Assembly: GCF_003050835.1 (NCBI RefSeq)
Contig: NZ_QAOJ01000001.1
Span: forward strand, 620,001 to 684,000
Direction: 5' to 3'
Origin: Pseudomonas sp. GV071
GTDB lineage: Bacteria; Pseudomonadota; Gammaproteobacteria; Pseudomonadales; Pseudomonadaceae
Length of the DNA stretch: 64,000 bases
Both the position numbers and the translations under genes were made by a program. Of the stretch, positions 19,501 through 26,778 are shown piece by piece; within the stretch, counting starts at the first letter, position 1; every line of letters starts with the position of its first letter. The notes under the pieces are model-generated. The model saw nothing but the letters and a program-made list of their open reading frames with translations. It did not search any database and was not told the DNA's origin.

Positions 19501-22214
19501 AGCGCTTCAAAGGGCAGCCACACCAGGGCCAGCAGGGCACGGCTGAAGTGCTGGCTGGCGGCCCAGGCGGTTACCCGCAGGTGTTGGCCGAGGGGAATGT
19601 CATGGGCTTTGCGCAGCAACTCCAGCAGGGCATTGAGCAGCGGTTGGGTGAGCACCAAGAGCAGCACCGCCAGGGTCCAGGACAACCCCGAGGGCAGGTA
19701 GCACCAGCCCCAAACCAGCATGCCGAGAAAAGCCAATGGCTCCAGGCTGCGCCGCAGGTTGTCGACGATTTTCCAGCGCGCCAGGGCATCGAGCCGTGAG
19801 CGCTGGCTGCCGGCAGACAGCTTCGGCACCCAGGGCAGTAACCACGGCAGCAGTTGCCAGTCGCCGCGAATCCAACGGTGCCGGCGTTTGGCGTCGGCGC
19901 TGTAGCGCGCCGGGTATTCTTCGTACACCTGCACATCGCTGAGCAGACCGGAGCGGGCATAACAACCCTCGATCAGGTCATGGCTGAGAATGCGGTTATC
20001 CGGAAAGCGTGCGCCCAGGGCGAGCTCGAAGGCATCCACGGCATAGATGCCTTTGCCGATGAACGAGCCTTGCTGGAACAGGTCCTGGTACACATCGGAA
20101 ACGGCGCGTGTGTAGGGGTCTACGCCGGCATCACTGCCAAACAGTTGCGCATACAGCGAGCGCCCGACGCTGGGCAGGCTGATCCCTACACGCGGCTGCA
20201 GAATGGCGTAGCCGCGGGTCACGCGTTGCTGTTGCGGGTCGTAGACCGCCTGGTTGAGTGGGTGGGCGATGGCGCCGACCAGTTGCCGGGCGACATCGCG
20301 GGGCAATTGGGTATCGGTGTCCAGAGTGATCACATAGGCGACCGTAGCCAGGGCCTGGATATCGCCGACAATCAGGGCAAAACGCTCCAACCCGTGGCCG
20401 CGTAACACGGCATTGAGCTCGGCCAGCTTGCCGCGTTTGCGTTCGTGGCCCATCCACACGCCTTGCGCCGCATTCCAGCGGCGAGGGCGGTGCAGCAGGT
20501 AAAAGAACGCCGCGCCGGACGCCGGGTATTTGCTGTTCAACTCGCGGATCAGCTGCTCAGCCAGCTGCAGCAGTTCTGCATCCTGGGCCAGCACGGCACT
20601 GGCGGCGTCCATAAAGTCGGTGAGCAAGACGAAATGCAGATTGGCGTCACGGTTGGCGAGAAAACGCACCTCCAGGCCTTCCACCAGTTCTTCAACGTCG
20701 CGCACTGTGGCGATCAACGTCGGCACCACCACCAGAGTGCGCGCGTTGTCGGTGATGCCTTCGCTGTAATCCAGGCGCGGCAAACTATGCGGCGCCACGG
20801 TCAGGGTGACCAACCAGTTGACCAACCCCAGCGCCAGGCCGCTGGTCATCACCAGCGCGGCGGCGCCCAGCAGCCACAAGCCAACAGGCCCAAGGCCGGC
20901 CTGGGCGGCGCTGTGCACAAAGGGCCAGGCCAGCAGCAGACTCAAGGCCGCCATCGGCGCCAGAAAGAAACTCAGCGGCGCCTGTTGCAAGAGGTTCTGC
21001 CAGGCTTCGCCGAACGGCGCACGGCAGCCCAGTTGACGTTCCAATAGCGGACGGCCGCGGTCGATCAGGTAATACCCCACGTGGGTCTGCAGCCCCGGCG
21101 TAGCGTCAGCGTCCGGGCTGGCAACGGCCAAGGCCAGTGCCGCGCGGGCGACCTGTTCCTCACTGTGGGCGCTGTTGCGCGCCAGGCGCTCGATCACATG
21201 GCGGTAGTGGTCGCGGGTGGCGAAATCCATGTTCGGGTAAACCCCGGCCGGGTCGTCGTACAGCACCTGTTCGACCCGGCTGAGGCGTTCGACAAAGGTC
21301 TGCCAATCGGTGGCCGCCAGTACCCGTAAACTGCGGATGCTGTTGCTGATCGACACCTGCTCGGCCGCTTGCTGCTGGGCATCGAGCTGCACCAGGCGCT
21401 CAATGTTCAAACCGGCCTCGGCGAGCATCTGCTCGATCCAATTAAGCGGCAGGATCAACGCCGCGCTTTGCCCCTGCAGGCGCCTGGCCAATTCGGCGAC
21501 GAAGGAGCTGGTCATCGGCGGCTGCGAGCGCGCCATATCGGCCACGGTCAGCACCACGCTTTTGGCGTCACTCTCCACCGTTTCGCTCAACCGGTCGGCC
21601 CAGTCATTGGCCAGGTTGCGGTCGTCCCAGTTGGCCATCACCCGCGAGGCCACGCGGCGCAGGTTATCGATCAGGGCCAGGCGCAACATGATCGGCACGG
21701 CCCACAGCTCGCCGAGGGTCAGCGGTTCTACCGTCTGATAGGCCTGCAGAAAGCGGGTCAGGCTGTCGCTGTCGACGCGCCCATCGCCGTGGGAAATGGT
21801 TTGCAGGGCAATGTCGTAAACCCGCGGCAACCCCTTCGACGCACCACTGGCCAGGCGCGGCAATTCGCGGCTGTAGCCGCGCGGCAGGTGTTTACGCGCG
21901 GTGCGGATCTGTTCTTCAACCAGGTAGAAGTTGTCCAGCAGCCATTCCGCCGCCGGGGTGGCGCGGCGGGTCGCGGGCGGTACTTCGGTCAGCAGGGCGC
22001 AACTGCGGGCCAGCAGCCGTTCGTTTTCCGTCAATCGTGCCAGCAGGGTGTCGGCGCGGGCGCCGCTGGCCAGTTGGTGACTGCTGGCCAATTGCATGCC
22101 GTGGTTGGCCAACTGTTCGGCGCTGAACAACTCGGCGCGCAGCACCGGCTCGTATTCAAACTTCGGCGGTGAGGGGCGAATAAACGCCGACACCCGATTC
22201 CATAGGCTGTTCAT
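13578..22214 (-). CDS. cyclic beta-1,2-glucan synthase (NdvB/Cgs-type)
   Basis: This 2,878-residue membrane enzyme builds cyclic beta-1,2-glucan from UDP-glucose in the Brucella/Rhizobium model. The N-terminal ~400 residues are soluble. Hydrophobic clusters flank a GT84 catalytic region with the metal-binding DTD near residue 632 (TLDTDTQLPRD) and RHRWIRGDW near 783. A glycoamylase-like domain follows around residues 1000-1550. The C-terminus has GH94-type phosphorylase modules, including GGDWNDGMN near 2548, which in Cgs control chain length. Start at 22214 has AAGGA five bases upstream; a TTG at 22271 is also in frame. The length matches the family. It is followed by a GGDEF gene and preceded by a Crp/Fnr gene. 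Confidence 0.9.
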   Translation of the reverse strand: MNSLWNRVSAFIRPSPPKFEYEPVLRAELFSAEQLANHGMQLASSHQLASGARADTLLARLTENERLLARSCALLTEVPPATRRATPAAEWLLDNFYLVEEQIRTARKHLPRGYSRELPRLASGASKGLPRVYDIALQTISHGDGRVDSDSLTRFLQAYQTVEPLTLGELWAVPIMLRLALIDNLRRVASRVMANWDDRNLANDWADRLSETVESDAKSVVLTVADMARSQPPMTSSFVAELARRLQGQSAALILPLNWIEQMLAEAGLNIERLVQLDAQQQAAEQVSISNSIRSLRVLAATDWQTFVERLSRVEQVLYDDPAGVYPNMDFATRDHYRHVIERLARNSAHSEEQVARAALALAVASPDADATPGLQTHVGYYLIDRGRPLLERQLGCRAPFGEAWQNLLQQAPLSFFLAPMAALSLLLAWPFVHSAAQAGLGPVGLWLLGAAALVMTSGLALGLVNWLVTLTVAPHSLPRLDYSEGITDNARTLVVVPTLIATVRDVEELVEGLEVRFLANRDANLHFVLLTDFMDAASAVLAQDAELLQLAEQLIRELNSKYPASGAAFFYLLHRPRRWNAAQGVWMGHERKRGKLAELNAVLRGHGLERFALIVGDIQALATVAYVITLDTDTQLPRDVARQLVGAIAHPLNQAVYDPQQQRVTRGYAILQPRVGISLPSVGRSLYAQLFGSDAGVDPYTRAVSDVYQDLFQQGSFIGKGIYAVDAFELALGARFPDNRILSHDLIEGCYARSGLLSDVQVYEEYPARYSADAKRRHRWIRGDWQLLPWLLPWVPKLSAGSQRSRLDALARWKIVDNLRRSLEPLAFLGMLVWGWCYLPSGLSWTLAVLLLVLTQPLLNALLELLRKAHDIPLGQHLRVTAWAASQHFSRALLALVWLPFEALLSLDAITRTLWRMTISQRRLLQWNPSREVERASSNSLIGLFRLMWVAPTLATTLGVLLLAQPLAWLSTAPFLLAWWLSPCIAWWLSRPRALSAFAPRAEDLLFLRVLARKTWAFFDHYVGPADNWLPPDNVQEQPLAVVAHRTSPTNMGMALLSHLAAYDFGYLSATRLLLRVELTLNSMASLERHRRHFYNWYDTQTLKPLPPHYVSTVDSGNLAGLLLTLRPGLLELPEQALFGPRLFNGLADTVAVLRAAWLSAGLDEQQLTPLEQTLALSHANPPADLEASWQAVNQLFNQAEALWASCELPPDSDAQHWLQLLLSHCNDLSSELTDIRLPVASDERLGQMPSTWAQLAQLDSELWPAPQRAQVASVRAYARLRSATAARLARLAGDLAQMDFSFLYEPTRDLFAIGYNADENRLDRSYYDLLASEARLTNFVVIAQGQLPQEGWFTLGRLLTSTGGEPVLLSWTGSMFEYLMPQLVMPTYAGTLLDQTCKAAVARQIEHGNQLGLPWGVSESGYYILDAHFNYQYRAFGVPGLGLKRGLGEDIVVAPYASVLALMVAPQAACKNLQRLAGMGLTGAYGLYEAVDFTPARLPRGQSQAVVQSFMAHHQGMSLLALAYVLLDRPMQRRFESDPQFKATALLLQERVPKTAAQYLHAAHAPGADAAARKTETKLRVYTDPDRKRPAVQLLSNGRYHVMVSSAGGGYSRCNELAVTRWQEDISADNHGLFCYLRDVASGSFWSSAHQPTLQPVASYEAIFTDARAEFRVREREFDVHTEIVVSPEDDIELRRLHITNRARVRRTLELTSYAEVVLANPIADALHPAFSKLFVQTELLLPLQAILCSRRPRSSHETVPWMCHLLAAHGVDIEAISYETDRARFIGRGRNLSHPAAMDGGAERLSGSAGSVLDPIVAIRCRISLDPGQSATIDLVTGVGESREHCLQLIDKYRDRHLADRVFGLAWTHSQVLLRQLNASLSDARLFEQMAAAIVYTNAALRGDAALLASNQRNQSGLWGQAISGDLPIVLVQIADSANIELVRQLVQAHAYWRQKGLAVDLVIWNEDQAGYRQQLQDLIMALVTSGSEAALVDRPGGIFVRPAQQLSSEDRLLMLAVARLVLSDGRGSLAEQVHKRRAEPPLPRFDAGKLRVPRRQVAVPAPALPPLLLGNQYGGFSADGSEYVIRLGQGCSTPAPWSNVLANADFGTLISESGSAYTWAENAHEFRLSPWRNDPVSDGSDEALYLRDEDSGHFWSPTPLPRAGNGAYVTRHGFGYSVFEHEEDGIHSELWVYVALDAAVKFSHLKLRNTGSQPRRLSVTGYVAWVLGDLREKAAMHVVTDADPNGVVYARNAFSIDFPGRVAFFDVDGATRSHSGDRSEFLGRNGHLNAPAAMSKTRLSGRTGGGLDPCAAIRVELQLAEGESQALTFRLGAGADRASTAALALQTRGNSAAAAALKQVRDYWRTTLGAVQIRTPEPHIDVLANGWLLYQTIACRFWARSGYYQSGGAIGFRDQLQDSMAMLHANPQACRQHLLLCAAHQFIEGDVQHWWHPPQNRGVRTSCSDDYLWLPLATSRYLRITGDQAVLNEPVAYLEGRLLNAGEESYFDLPGHSGLQESLYQHCVRALEHGLNMGAHGLPLMGGGDWNDGMNRVGEQGRGESVWLGFFLYHVLLQFAPLARAHGDPAFAQRCASHAAVLRENLEQHGWDGAWYRRAYFDDGTPLGSASNEECRIDSIAQSWSVLSTAASPNRQLSAMNALEQHLVRRDLGLVQLLEPPFDRSALDPGYIKGYVPGVRENGGQYTHAAVWASMAFAALGDSERAWELLRLINPVNHGSDEALARYKVEPYVMAADVYGVAPHGGRGGWTWYTGSAGWMYRLIVESLLGLQRTGTRLQLLPVIPADWPGFSLRYRFGNTLYVIEVEQRVGVAATLHLDGVLQQEAVLELLDDGREHQVHLLCPPVGTPALSGVAHGQ

Positions 22215-22437
22215 CAGTTCCTTGGCCGCCAGCCCTGAGGCCTGCGTGGCGGTGATGACATGCGGCGTCAACGGGCACCGCTGGAGGGGCCGAGGCCCTG
22301 GGGACGGCGGAGCTGACTACGGGGATGGAGTGGCGCTCGGCCGGGTTTCAGTGTGGGCGGCGAGGGCGCGGGCTGTATGTCTGCTACCGCACATAGCGGC
22401 GCGGCAGGCTGCTCAAACCTGCCGAGCGGGGCGTGGC

Positions 22438-23178
22438 TCAGGTCTGACGCGGTGAGTGCAGGTAGGGCAACAGGCGATCGGTTTCCTTCTTCACCACGGC
22501 ATAACACTCACAGCTCAACCGTTCGAGCTTGGGCCGGTCGAGCACGGTGATATGCCCGCGGCTGTATTCGATCACCCCCAGGCGTTGCAGCTTGCCGGCA
22601 GCATCGGTGACCCCTTCGCGGCGTACCCCGAGCATGTTGGCGATCAGCTCCTGGGTCATTACCAACTGGTTGCCGGGCAGGCGATCAAGCGACAACAACA
22701 GCCAGCGGCAGAGTTGCTGATCAATCGAGTGATGGCGGTTGCACACCGCCGTCTGCGCCATCTGGGTGATCAGTGCCTGGGTGTAACGCAGCATCAGTTG
22801 GAGCATTTCGCCATGCCGGGCGAACTCATCCTTGAGGCGTTGCCCGGCCAGGCGAAACGCCTGCCCGGCACTCTGCACGATGGCCCGGCTGGGGGTGCTT
22901 TCACCGCCCATGAACACCGCCACGCCGATCAGCCCCTCATTGCCGACGATGGAGATTTCCGCCGACGCGCCGTTCTCCATCACATACAGCAGCGAGACGA
23001 TGGCATCGGTGGGGAAATACACATTGCGCATGGCGCCGCCCGACTCGTAGAGCACGTCGCCGAGGGCCAGATCAATGGGTTCCAGATGCGGGAAAAGGCG
23101 CTGCTGCACCTCATCGGGTAAGGCTGCTAGCAGATGATTGCTCAACGGGGAGGGTTGAGGAGGGGATGCTGCAGACAT
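22438..23178 (-). CDS. Crp/Fnr family transcriptional regulator
   Basis: This 246-residue regulator has an N-terminal cyclic-nucleotide-binding-type beta-barrel (residues ~20-130: GDVLYESGGAMRNVYFPTDAIVSLL) and a C-terminal winged helix (MTQELIANMLGVRREGVTDAAGKLQRLGVIEYSRGHI). The FPTDAIVSLL pattern is that of the group lacking the Fnr iron-sulfur cysteines and often lacking clear cAMP contacts. It lies directly upstream of the glucan synthase on the same strand with a 223-base gap and is a candidate regulator of it. Confidence 0.87.
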   Translation of the reverse strand: MSAASPPQPSPLSNHLLAALPDEVQQRLFPHLEPIDLALGDVLYESGGAMRNVYFPTDAIVSLLYVMENGASAEISIVGNEGLIGVAVFMGGESTPSRAIVQSAGQAFRLAGQRLKDEFARHGEMLQLMLRYTQALITQMAQTAVCNRHHSIDQQLCRWLLLSLDRLPGNQLVMTQELIANMLGVRREGVTDAAGKLQRLGVIEYSRGHITVLDRPKLERLSCECYAVVKKETDRLLPYLHSPRQT

Positions 23179-23318
23179 GACAACCACCTGGTAAAGGCCA
23201 CGCCGGCTGCTGCCCACGTGGTGCACAACAGCGCTGGTCGTGCAGGCCGTGGGCTGCACGCGGTTGCCGGGTTGCCTCTTGGTTGTACACGCGATTGGCG
23301 CGGGTGGATACGCAATGT

Positions 23319-23615
23319 TTACCGTGGTTGCTGATCGCCAGGCGGGGTGGGCTGCTCGGTTTTGGGCTTCGGGTTCATCAATTGCACGGTCAGAATAAAA
23401 CGCGCCGGCACCAGCGAGAGCAGGGCGAGCATGCCCAGCACGGCGATGGTGGTGATACCGCCGACCGTGCGATGCAGGTCGGTAAACAGCGCCAGCCCCA
23501 CGGCCAGCACAAACACCGCCAGACCAAACCACTGCAAGGCCAGCGCCCAGCGAAAAATGCTCGACTGGCGCACCGTCTGCAAATGGCGAGTGGACTCTTG
23601 ATCGGGTTCCATCAT
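23319..23615 (-). CDS. hypothetical two-helix membrane protein
   Basis: This 98-residue protein has two hydrophobic helices (ALQWFGLAVFVLAVGLALF and TTIAVLGMLALLSLVPARFIL) and short charged, proline-rich ends. Two ATG codons are adjacent (23615, 23612). It lies between the aldo/keto reductase and Crp genes on the same strand. No family recognised. Confidence 0.65.
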   Translation of the reverse strand: MMEPDQESTRHLQTVRQSSIFRWALALQWFGLAVFVLAVGLALFTDLHRTVGGITTIAVLGMLALLSLVPARFILTVQLMNPKPKTEQPTPPGDQQPR

Positions 23616-23648
23616 CGGGCCTCGGTGTGGCGGTGGGTCTCTTATCTG

Positions 23649-24683
23649 TCAGCGAATCGCCCGCAGGGTTGCATCTATTAGCTCGCCTTTGCCGCCGGCC
23701 AGCGCCGGCGCCGAGGCAGCCACCACGTCGTGGGGGAAACCCAGGGTAATGGCGCTGGCGCTGTCCAGGCGCTGGAGCTGGGCGGGCGTCAGCTGTACCT
23801 GCAGCGCAGCAAGGTTGTCGACCAATTGCGCGTGGGTGCGCGGGCCAATGATCGGCAGTGTGCCCTTGGCCAATACCCAGGCGATGGCGATCTGCCCAGG
23901 GGAGTGCCCGGTTTCTTCGGCAATGCTCAGCACGGCATCGACGGTGGCGGTTTTGCGCTGGTCGCTCTCGTCGTGGATCACTGCGCCCAGCCCTTGCGCC
24001 CGACCGGTTTCGCCGTTGCGGTATTTGCCAGTGAGCAAGCCGCCGCCCAGGGGTGACCAACTGACCTGGCCCAGGTTGAAGCCGGCCGCCATCGGCAGCA
24101 GCTCACGTTCGGCCGAGCGCTCCACCAGGCTGTATTCCAGCTGCACTGCGGCGACGCCGGCCCAGCCTTTCTGCTCGGCCAGGGTGGCGGCGGTGGCCAC
24201 GCGCCAGGCGGGGAAGTCCGACAGGCCGGCATACAGCACTTTGCCCGAGCGAATCAGCTCATCCAGGCTGCGGGCGATTTCATCGATCGGGGTGACGCCG
24301 TCGGGCATGTGCACCCACAGCAGGTCGATATGGTCGGTGCGCAAACGCTTCAGGCTGGCTTCCACCGAGCGGCGCATGGCCTTGCGACTGTTGCCGCTGG
24401 CTTGCAGGCCGGCAGTGGGCGAGTCGCCGAGGGAGTACTTGCTGGCCAGGATAATGTCGTCGCGCTCGCTGGCAATGAACTCGCCGAGCATCGCTTCCGA
24501 CTGGCCAAACTGGTACTGGTCAGCGGTATCAATGAAATTGCCGCCGGCCTCACGGTAGTGGCGGTAGATGGCATGGGCGTCTGCCTGGTCGGCGCCGTAA
24601 CCCCAGCCTTTGCCGAAGTTGCCGGTGCCCAGGGCGAGTGACGATACCCGCAGGCCGGTATTGCCGAAGATGCGGTAACGCAT
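23649..24683 (-). CDS. aldo/keto reductase
   Basis: This 344-residue NADPH-dependent reductase of the AKR TIM-barrel superfamily has GLRVSSLALGTGNFG at the N-terminus, the catalytic Asp-Tyr region (FIDTADQYQFGQSEAMLG), the Lys region (ILASKYSLG) and the His-bearing LLWVHMPDGVTPIDE. The cofactor end is GTLPIIGPRTHAQLVDN. It resembles the YajO/YghZ-like group that reduces aldehydes. It is 128 bases downstream of the MOSC gene on the same strand and could share its transcript. Confidence 0.87.
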   Translation of the reverse strand: MRYRIFGNTGLRVSSLALGTGNFGKGWGYGADQADAHAIYRHYREAGGNFIDTADQYQFGQSEAMLGEFIASERDDIILASKYSLGDSPTAGLQASGNSRKAMRRSVEASLKRLRTDHIDLLWVHMPDGVTPIDEIARSLDELIRSGKVLYAGLSDFPAWRVATAATLAEQKGWAGVAAVQLEYSLVERSAERELLPMAAGFNLGQVSWSPLGGGLLTGKYRNGETGRAQGLGAVIHDESDQRKTATVDAVLSIAEETGHSPGQIAIAWVLAKGTLPIIGPRTHAQLVDNLAALQVQLTPAQLQRLDSASAITLGFPHDVVAASAPALAGGKGELIDATLRAIR

Positions 24684-24811
24684 GACAAATTCCTCCCGGT
24701 TTATGGTCCGTCGGCGCTGCCGGACGGTGTGGCAACCATGCTGCGGCGAAGCGCGCCGGAGGGCCATCAGACCATGGGGTGGAGGGATCATCTGTTGGTA
24801 TGAGTGGCGCG

Positions 24812-25513
24812 TTATAGGGCCGCAGTCGGGCCCTGCAAGCGCGGGCTCCAATCCTCGACCTGACGTTTTTCCAGGCGCCGTTCCAGGGTGCGGCGCCACG
24901 AGCTGGCCAGCGGCAGGGCCAGGCAGTCGCGCAGTACCTGCAGCTCCACATCCTGACTGAACAGCACCGCCGATAACCGCGCCAGCGGCCACTCGGGGTG
25001 CGGCCGCGCTTCCAGCTGCAAGGTCTGTTGCGCTTGCACTACACCCGGTTCCAGCACCCGGTAGTACCAGCCGGTGCGGCCACTTTGCTGCACGCGCAGG
25101 GCCATGTCGGCGACGCCAAAACGGTCGCTGAGCTTCCAGCACGGCATACGCCCCTGGGACACCTCCAGCAATGCCGTGCCAGCACGGATGCGGTCGCCCA
25201 GGCAGATGTCCTGTTCGGTCCAGCCGCTGCTGCTGAAGTTCTCGCCAAACGCGCCTGGGCCGGCCAGCAGGGGATGTTCGCCCAGCTCGGCAGCCCAGGC
25301 TGCGTAGTGCTCGCGGGGGTAGTGGTGGATGGCTTTTTCCACGCCGCCGTGGACGCGCAAGTCGCCTTGCTCGTCGCTGTGCAGGCCGTTGACGCTGATC
25401 TGCAGGGCGCCGCTAACCGGCTTTTTGGCGATGGCGCTGAGCGTGCCCGGGCGGCTGAATGGCACGGCGCGGCCGGTGAGCAGGGTGTCCAGGACGACTG
25501 TGGTAAGGGTCAT
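24812..25513 (-). CDS. MOSC domain protein (YiiM-like)
   Basis: This 233-residue protein has the MOSC fold motifs: GDLRVHGGVEKAIHHYPREHY, GENFSSSGWTEQDICLGDRIRAG and the conserved cysteine in SQGRMPCWKLSDRFG. MOSC domains bind molybdenum cofactor or sulfur through that cysteine; the YiiM branch reduces N-hydroxylated compounds. Its start codon overlaps the stop of the upstream MarR gene (ATGA), so it is expressed with that regulator. This adds a thiol/redox flavour to the locus. Confidence 0.85.
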   Translation of the reverse strand: MTLTTVVLDTLLTGRAVPFSRPGTLSAIAKKPVSGALQISVNGLHSDEQGDLRVHGGVEKAIHHYPREHYAAWAAELGEHPLLAGPGAFGENFSSSGWTEQDICLGDRIRAGTALLEVSQGRMPCWKLSDRFGVADMALRVQQSGRTGWYYRVLEPGVVQAQQTLQLEARPHPEWPLARLSAVLFSQDVELQVLRDCLALPLASSWRRTLERRLEKRQVEDWSPRLQGPTAAL

Positions 25514-26076
25514 TCGAGCTCCTCCGGGCTAAGGGGGAATTGGTGTTCCCAGCAGATCAGCTCGACCTCATGCGCCGCCAACGGCTCCTGGGTCAGGCCG
25601 CAGAAGGGCTGGCCATTGACCGTCTGGTGGTAGAAACAGCTGTTGCACAGGCCGAAGCTGGGCACGTCTTCATTGCGCTGCACATTGCGCAGCAGATCGC
25701 TGAGCAACCATTCCAACTCCACCGCCTGGGTGCCCATGCGTAACGCCGCATCGGCAAGGAAGGCGGGTGGCGTTACTGCGGCGACCAGGCTGCGCGCTTG
25801 TTCGCTGAGCTCCAGATGCACGCTGCGCTTGTCCTGGGGGTTCTGGGTTTTGGCAATAAGGCCTTTGGCTTCCAGCGCTTTCAGCGACTGCGACACCGTG
25901 CCCTTGGTCAGCCCCAGGTAATCGGTGACCGCCAGCGGCGTATTGGAATAGCGGTTACAGCGCGCCAGATACACCAGGGCACTCAACTGAATGGGTTGCA
26001 GGTCGGCCAGCAATGGGTGCTGGCGAAACCAGGCCCGGGTAAGGCTGGACAGGCGTTCAAGCAGATCAAAAAGCAC
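25510..26076 (-). CDS. MarR family regulator with cysteine-rich tail
   Basis: From the GTG at 26076 this is 188 residues: an N-terminal MarR winged helix (ALVYLARCNRYSNTPLAVTDYLG, then KGTVSQSLKALEAKGLI, wing NPQDKRSVHLELS) and a C-terminal extension absent from ordinary MarR proteins. The extension has C144-x2-C147-x11-C159-x15-C175 (FGLCNSC, PFCGL, ELICWEH), suited to a metal, an iron-sulfur cluster or disulfide sensing. The start is uncertain because the frame stays open to 26220. It is divergent from the thioredoxin-like gene with two matching palindromes between them and overlaps the MOSC gene by four bases. Confidence 0.8.
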   Translation of the reverse strand: MLFDLLERLSSLTRAWFRQHPLLADLQPIQLSALVYLARCNRYSNTPLAVTDYLGLTKGTVSQSLKALEAKGLIAKTQNPQDKRSVHLELSEQARSLVAAVTPPAFLADAALRMGTQAVELEWLLSDLLRNVQRNEDVPSFGLCNSCFYHQTVNGQPFCGLTQEPLAAHEVELICWEHQFPLSPEELE

Positions 26077-26123
26077 CCTGGAGAACCTCGCGGCAATGGG
26101 CCAATAGAAAGCGCCAATAAATG

Positions 26124-26138
26124 GTATCGAATAAATAC
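26124..26138. promoter_or_regulatory. probable MarR operator, site 1
   Basis: GTATCGA-A-TAAATAC is an imperfect palindrome with 5 of 7 arm positions symmetric. Its left arm is identical to that of site 2. It lies 47 bases upstream of the chosen MarR start. Its centre is 53 bases from the centre of site 2, about five helical turns. Confidence 0.55.
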
Positions 26139-26176
26139 TATGTCGGCAAAGCCAGCAGTGGCGTAGCGTTCGCATT

Positions 26177-26191
26177 GTATCGAATCGATAC
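26177..26191. promoter_or_regulatory. probable MarR operator, site 2
   Basis: GTATCGA-A-TCGATAC is a perfect 15-base palindrome 27 bases upstream of the thioredoxin-like gene start. The size and symmetry fit a MarR dimer. Assignment to the divergent regulator is inferred from location and the repeat of the same motif at 26124. Confidence 0.65.
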
Positions 26192-26218
26192 CAAATTAAA
26201 AAGCACTGGAGAACTGCC

Positions 26219-26449
26219 ATGACTACCGCTCGCTACTACCACGCTGGTTGCCCCGTTTGCATTGAAGCCGAACAGACCTTGCTGGGCCTGCTCGACCCGG
26301 CCATCAAGGTCGAAATCGTCCACCTGGGCGAACAGGCTCAGCGCGTCAGCGAAGCCGAAACCGCCGGGGTGAAATCGGTACCCGCCCTGGTGGTCGACGG
26401 CCAGGTGCTGCACCTGAACTTCGGCGCCGCGCTGGCCGACCTCAAGTAA
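26219..26449 (+). CDS. small thioredoxin-fold protein with CPVC
   Basis: This 76-residue thioredoxin-fold protein has the active-site pair C11-P-V-C14 directly after the first strand and the cis-proline motif VKSVPALVVDGQVLHL typical of glutaredoxin/NrdH-like proteins. It has no signal peptide, so it works in the cytoplasm. It is the first gene of a three-gene run, with the probable MarR operator just upstream. Likely role: thiol-disulfide exchange serving the other cysteine-bearing proteins of this locus; this is inference. Confidence 0.8.
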   Translation: MTTARYYHAGCPVCIEAEQTLLGLLDPAIKVEIVHLGEQAQRVSEAETAGVKSVPALVVDGQVLHLNFGAALADLK

Positions 26450-26514
26450 ATCGACCACCACCCGCTCGCCCGAACAGCCCGAGCGGGTGTGGCACTGCAA
26501 CCCGGAGACTCCCC

Positions 26515-26769
26515 ATGAAAGTGAAGATTTTCGACACCCATGTGCGCACCCGCGATGGCCGCTACCTGCATTTCGATGTGGTCACTGCCGGTGGCGACGA
26601 CGCCCAGGCCAGCCAGATCGCCAGCGACTGGTTGGCTGCCCAGGGCCTGGCGGCCGACGACATCCAGCAAAGCCAATGCCTGTACTGCCACAGCGAAATT
26701 GCCGCCGAGCCGGTGGTGCAAGCGATAGCGCAGCAGGGCTACTACATCATCACCTTGCAGGGCTTCTAG
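26515..26769 (+). CDS. DUF2024 family protein with CLYCH motif
   Basis: This 84-residue protein matches the DUF2024 pattern as I know it: opening MKVKIFDTHVRTRDGRYLHF, central ASQIASDWLAAQGL and closing helix GYYIITLQGF. It contains C55-L-Y-C58-H59, a possible metal or disulfide site. The ATG follows GGAGAC. It sits between the thioredoxin-like and Rof genes, 65 bases after the former and nine bases before the latter. Function of the family is unknown. Confidence 0.75.
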   Translation: MKVKIFDTHVRTRDGRYLHFDVVTAGGDDAQASQIASDWLAAQGLAADDIQQSQCLYCHSEIAAEPVVQAIAQQGYYIITLQGF

Positions 26770-26778
26770 GAGACCATC

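Noticed and set aside
15744..19799. Long plus-strand frames opposite the glucan synthase
   Set aside because: They are shadows of a high-GC gene. They lack family motifs and ribosome sites, while the minus-strand protein is continuous with conserved motifs throughout.
22438..24060. 540-residue frame as one Crp-type protein
   Set aside because: The N-terminal half overlaps the two-helix protein and aldo/keto reductase genes, and the Crp fold begins after the ATG at 23178.
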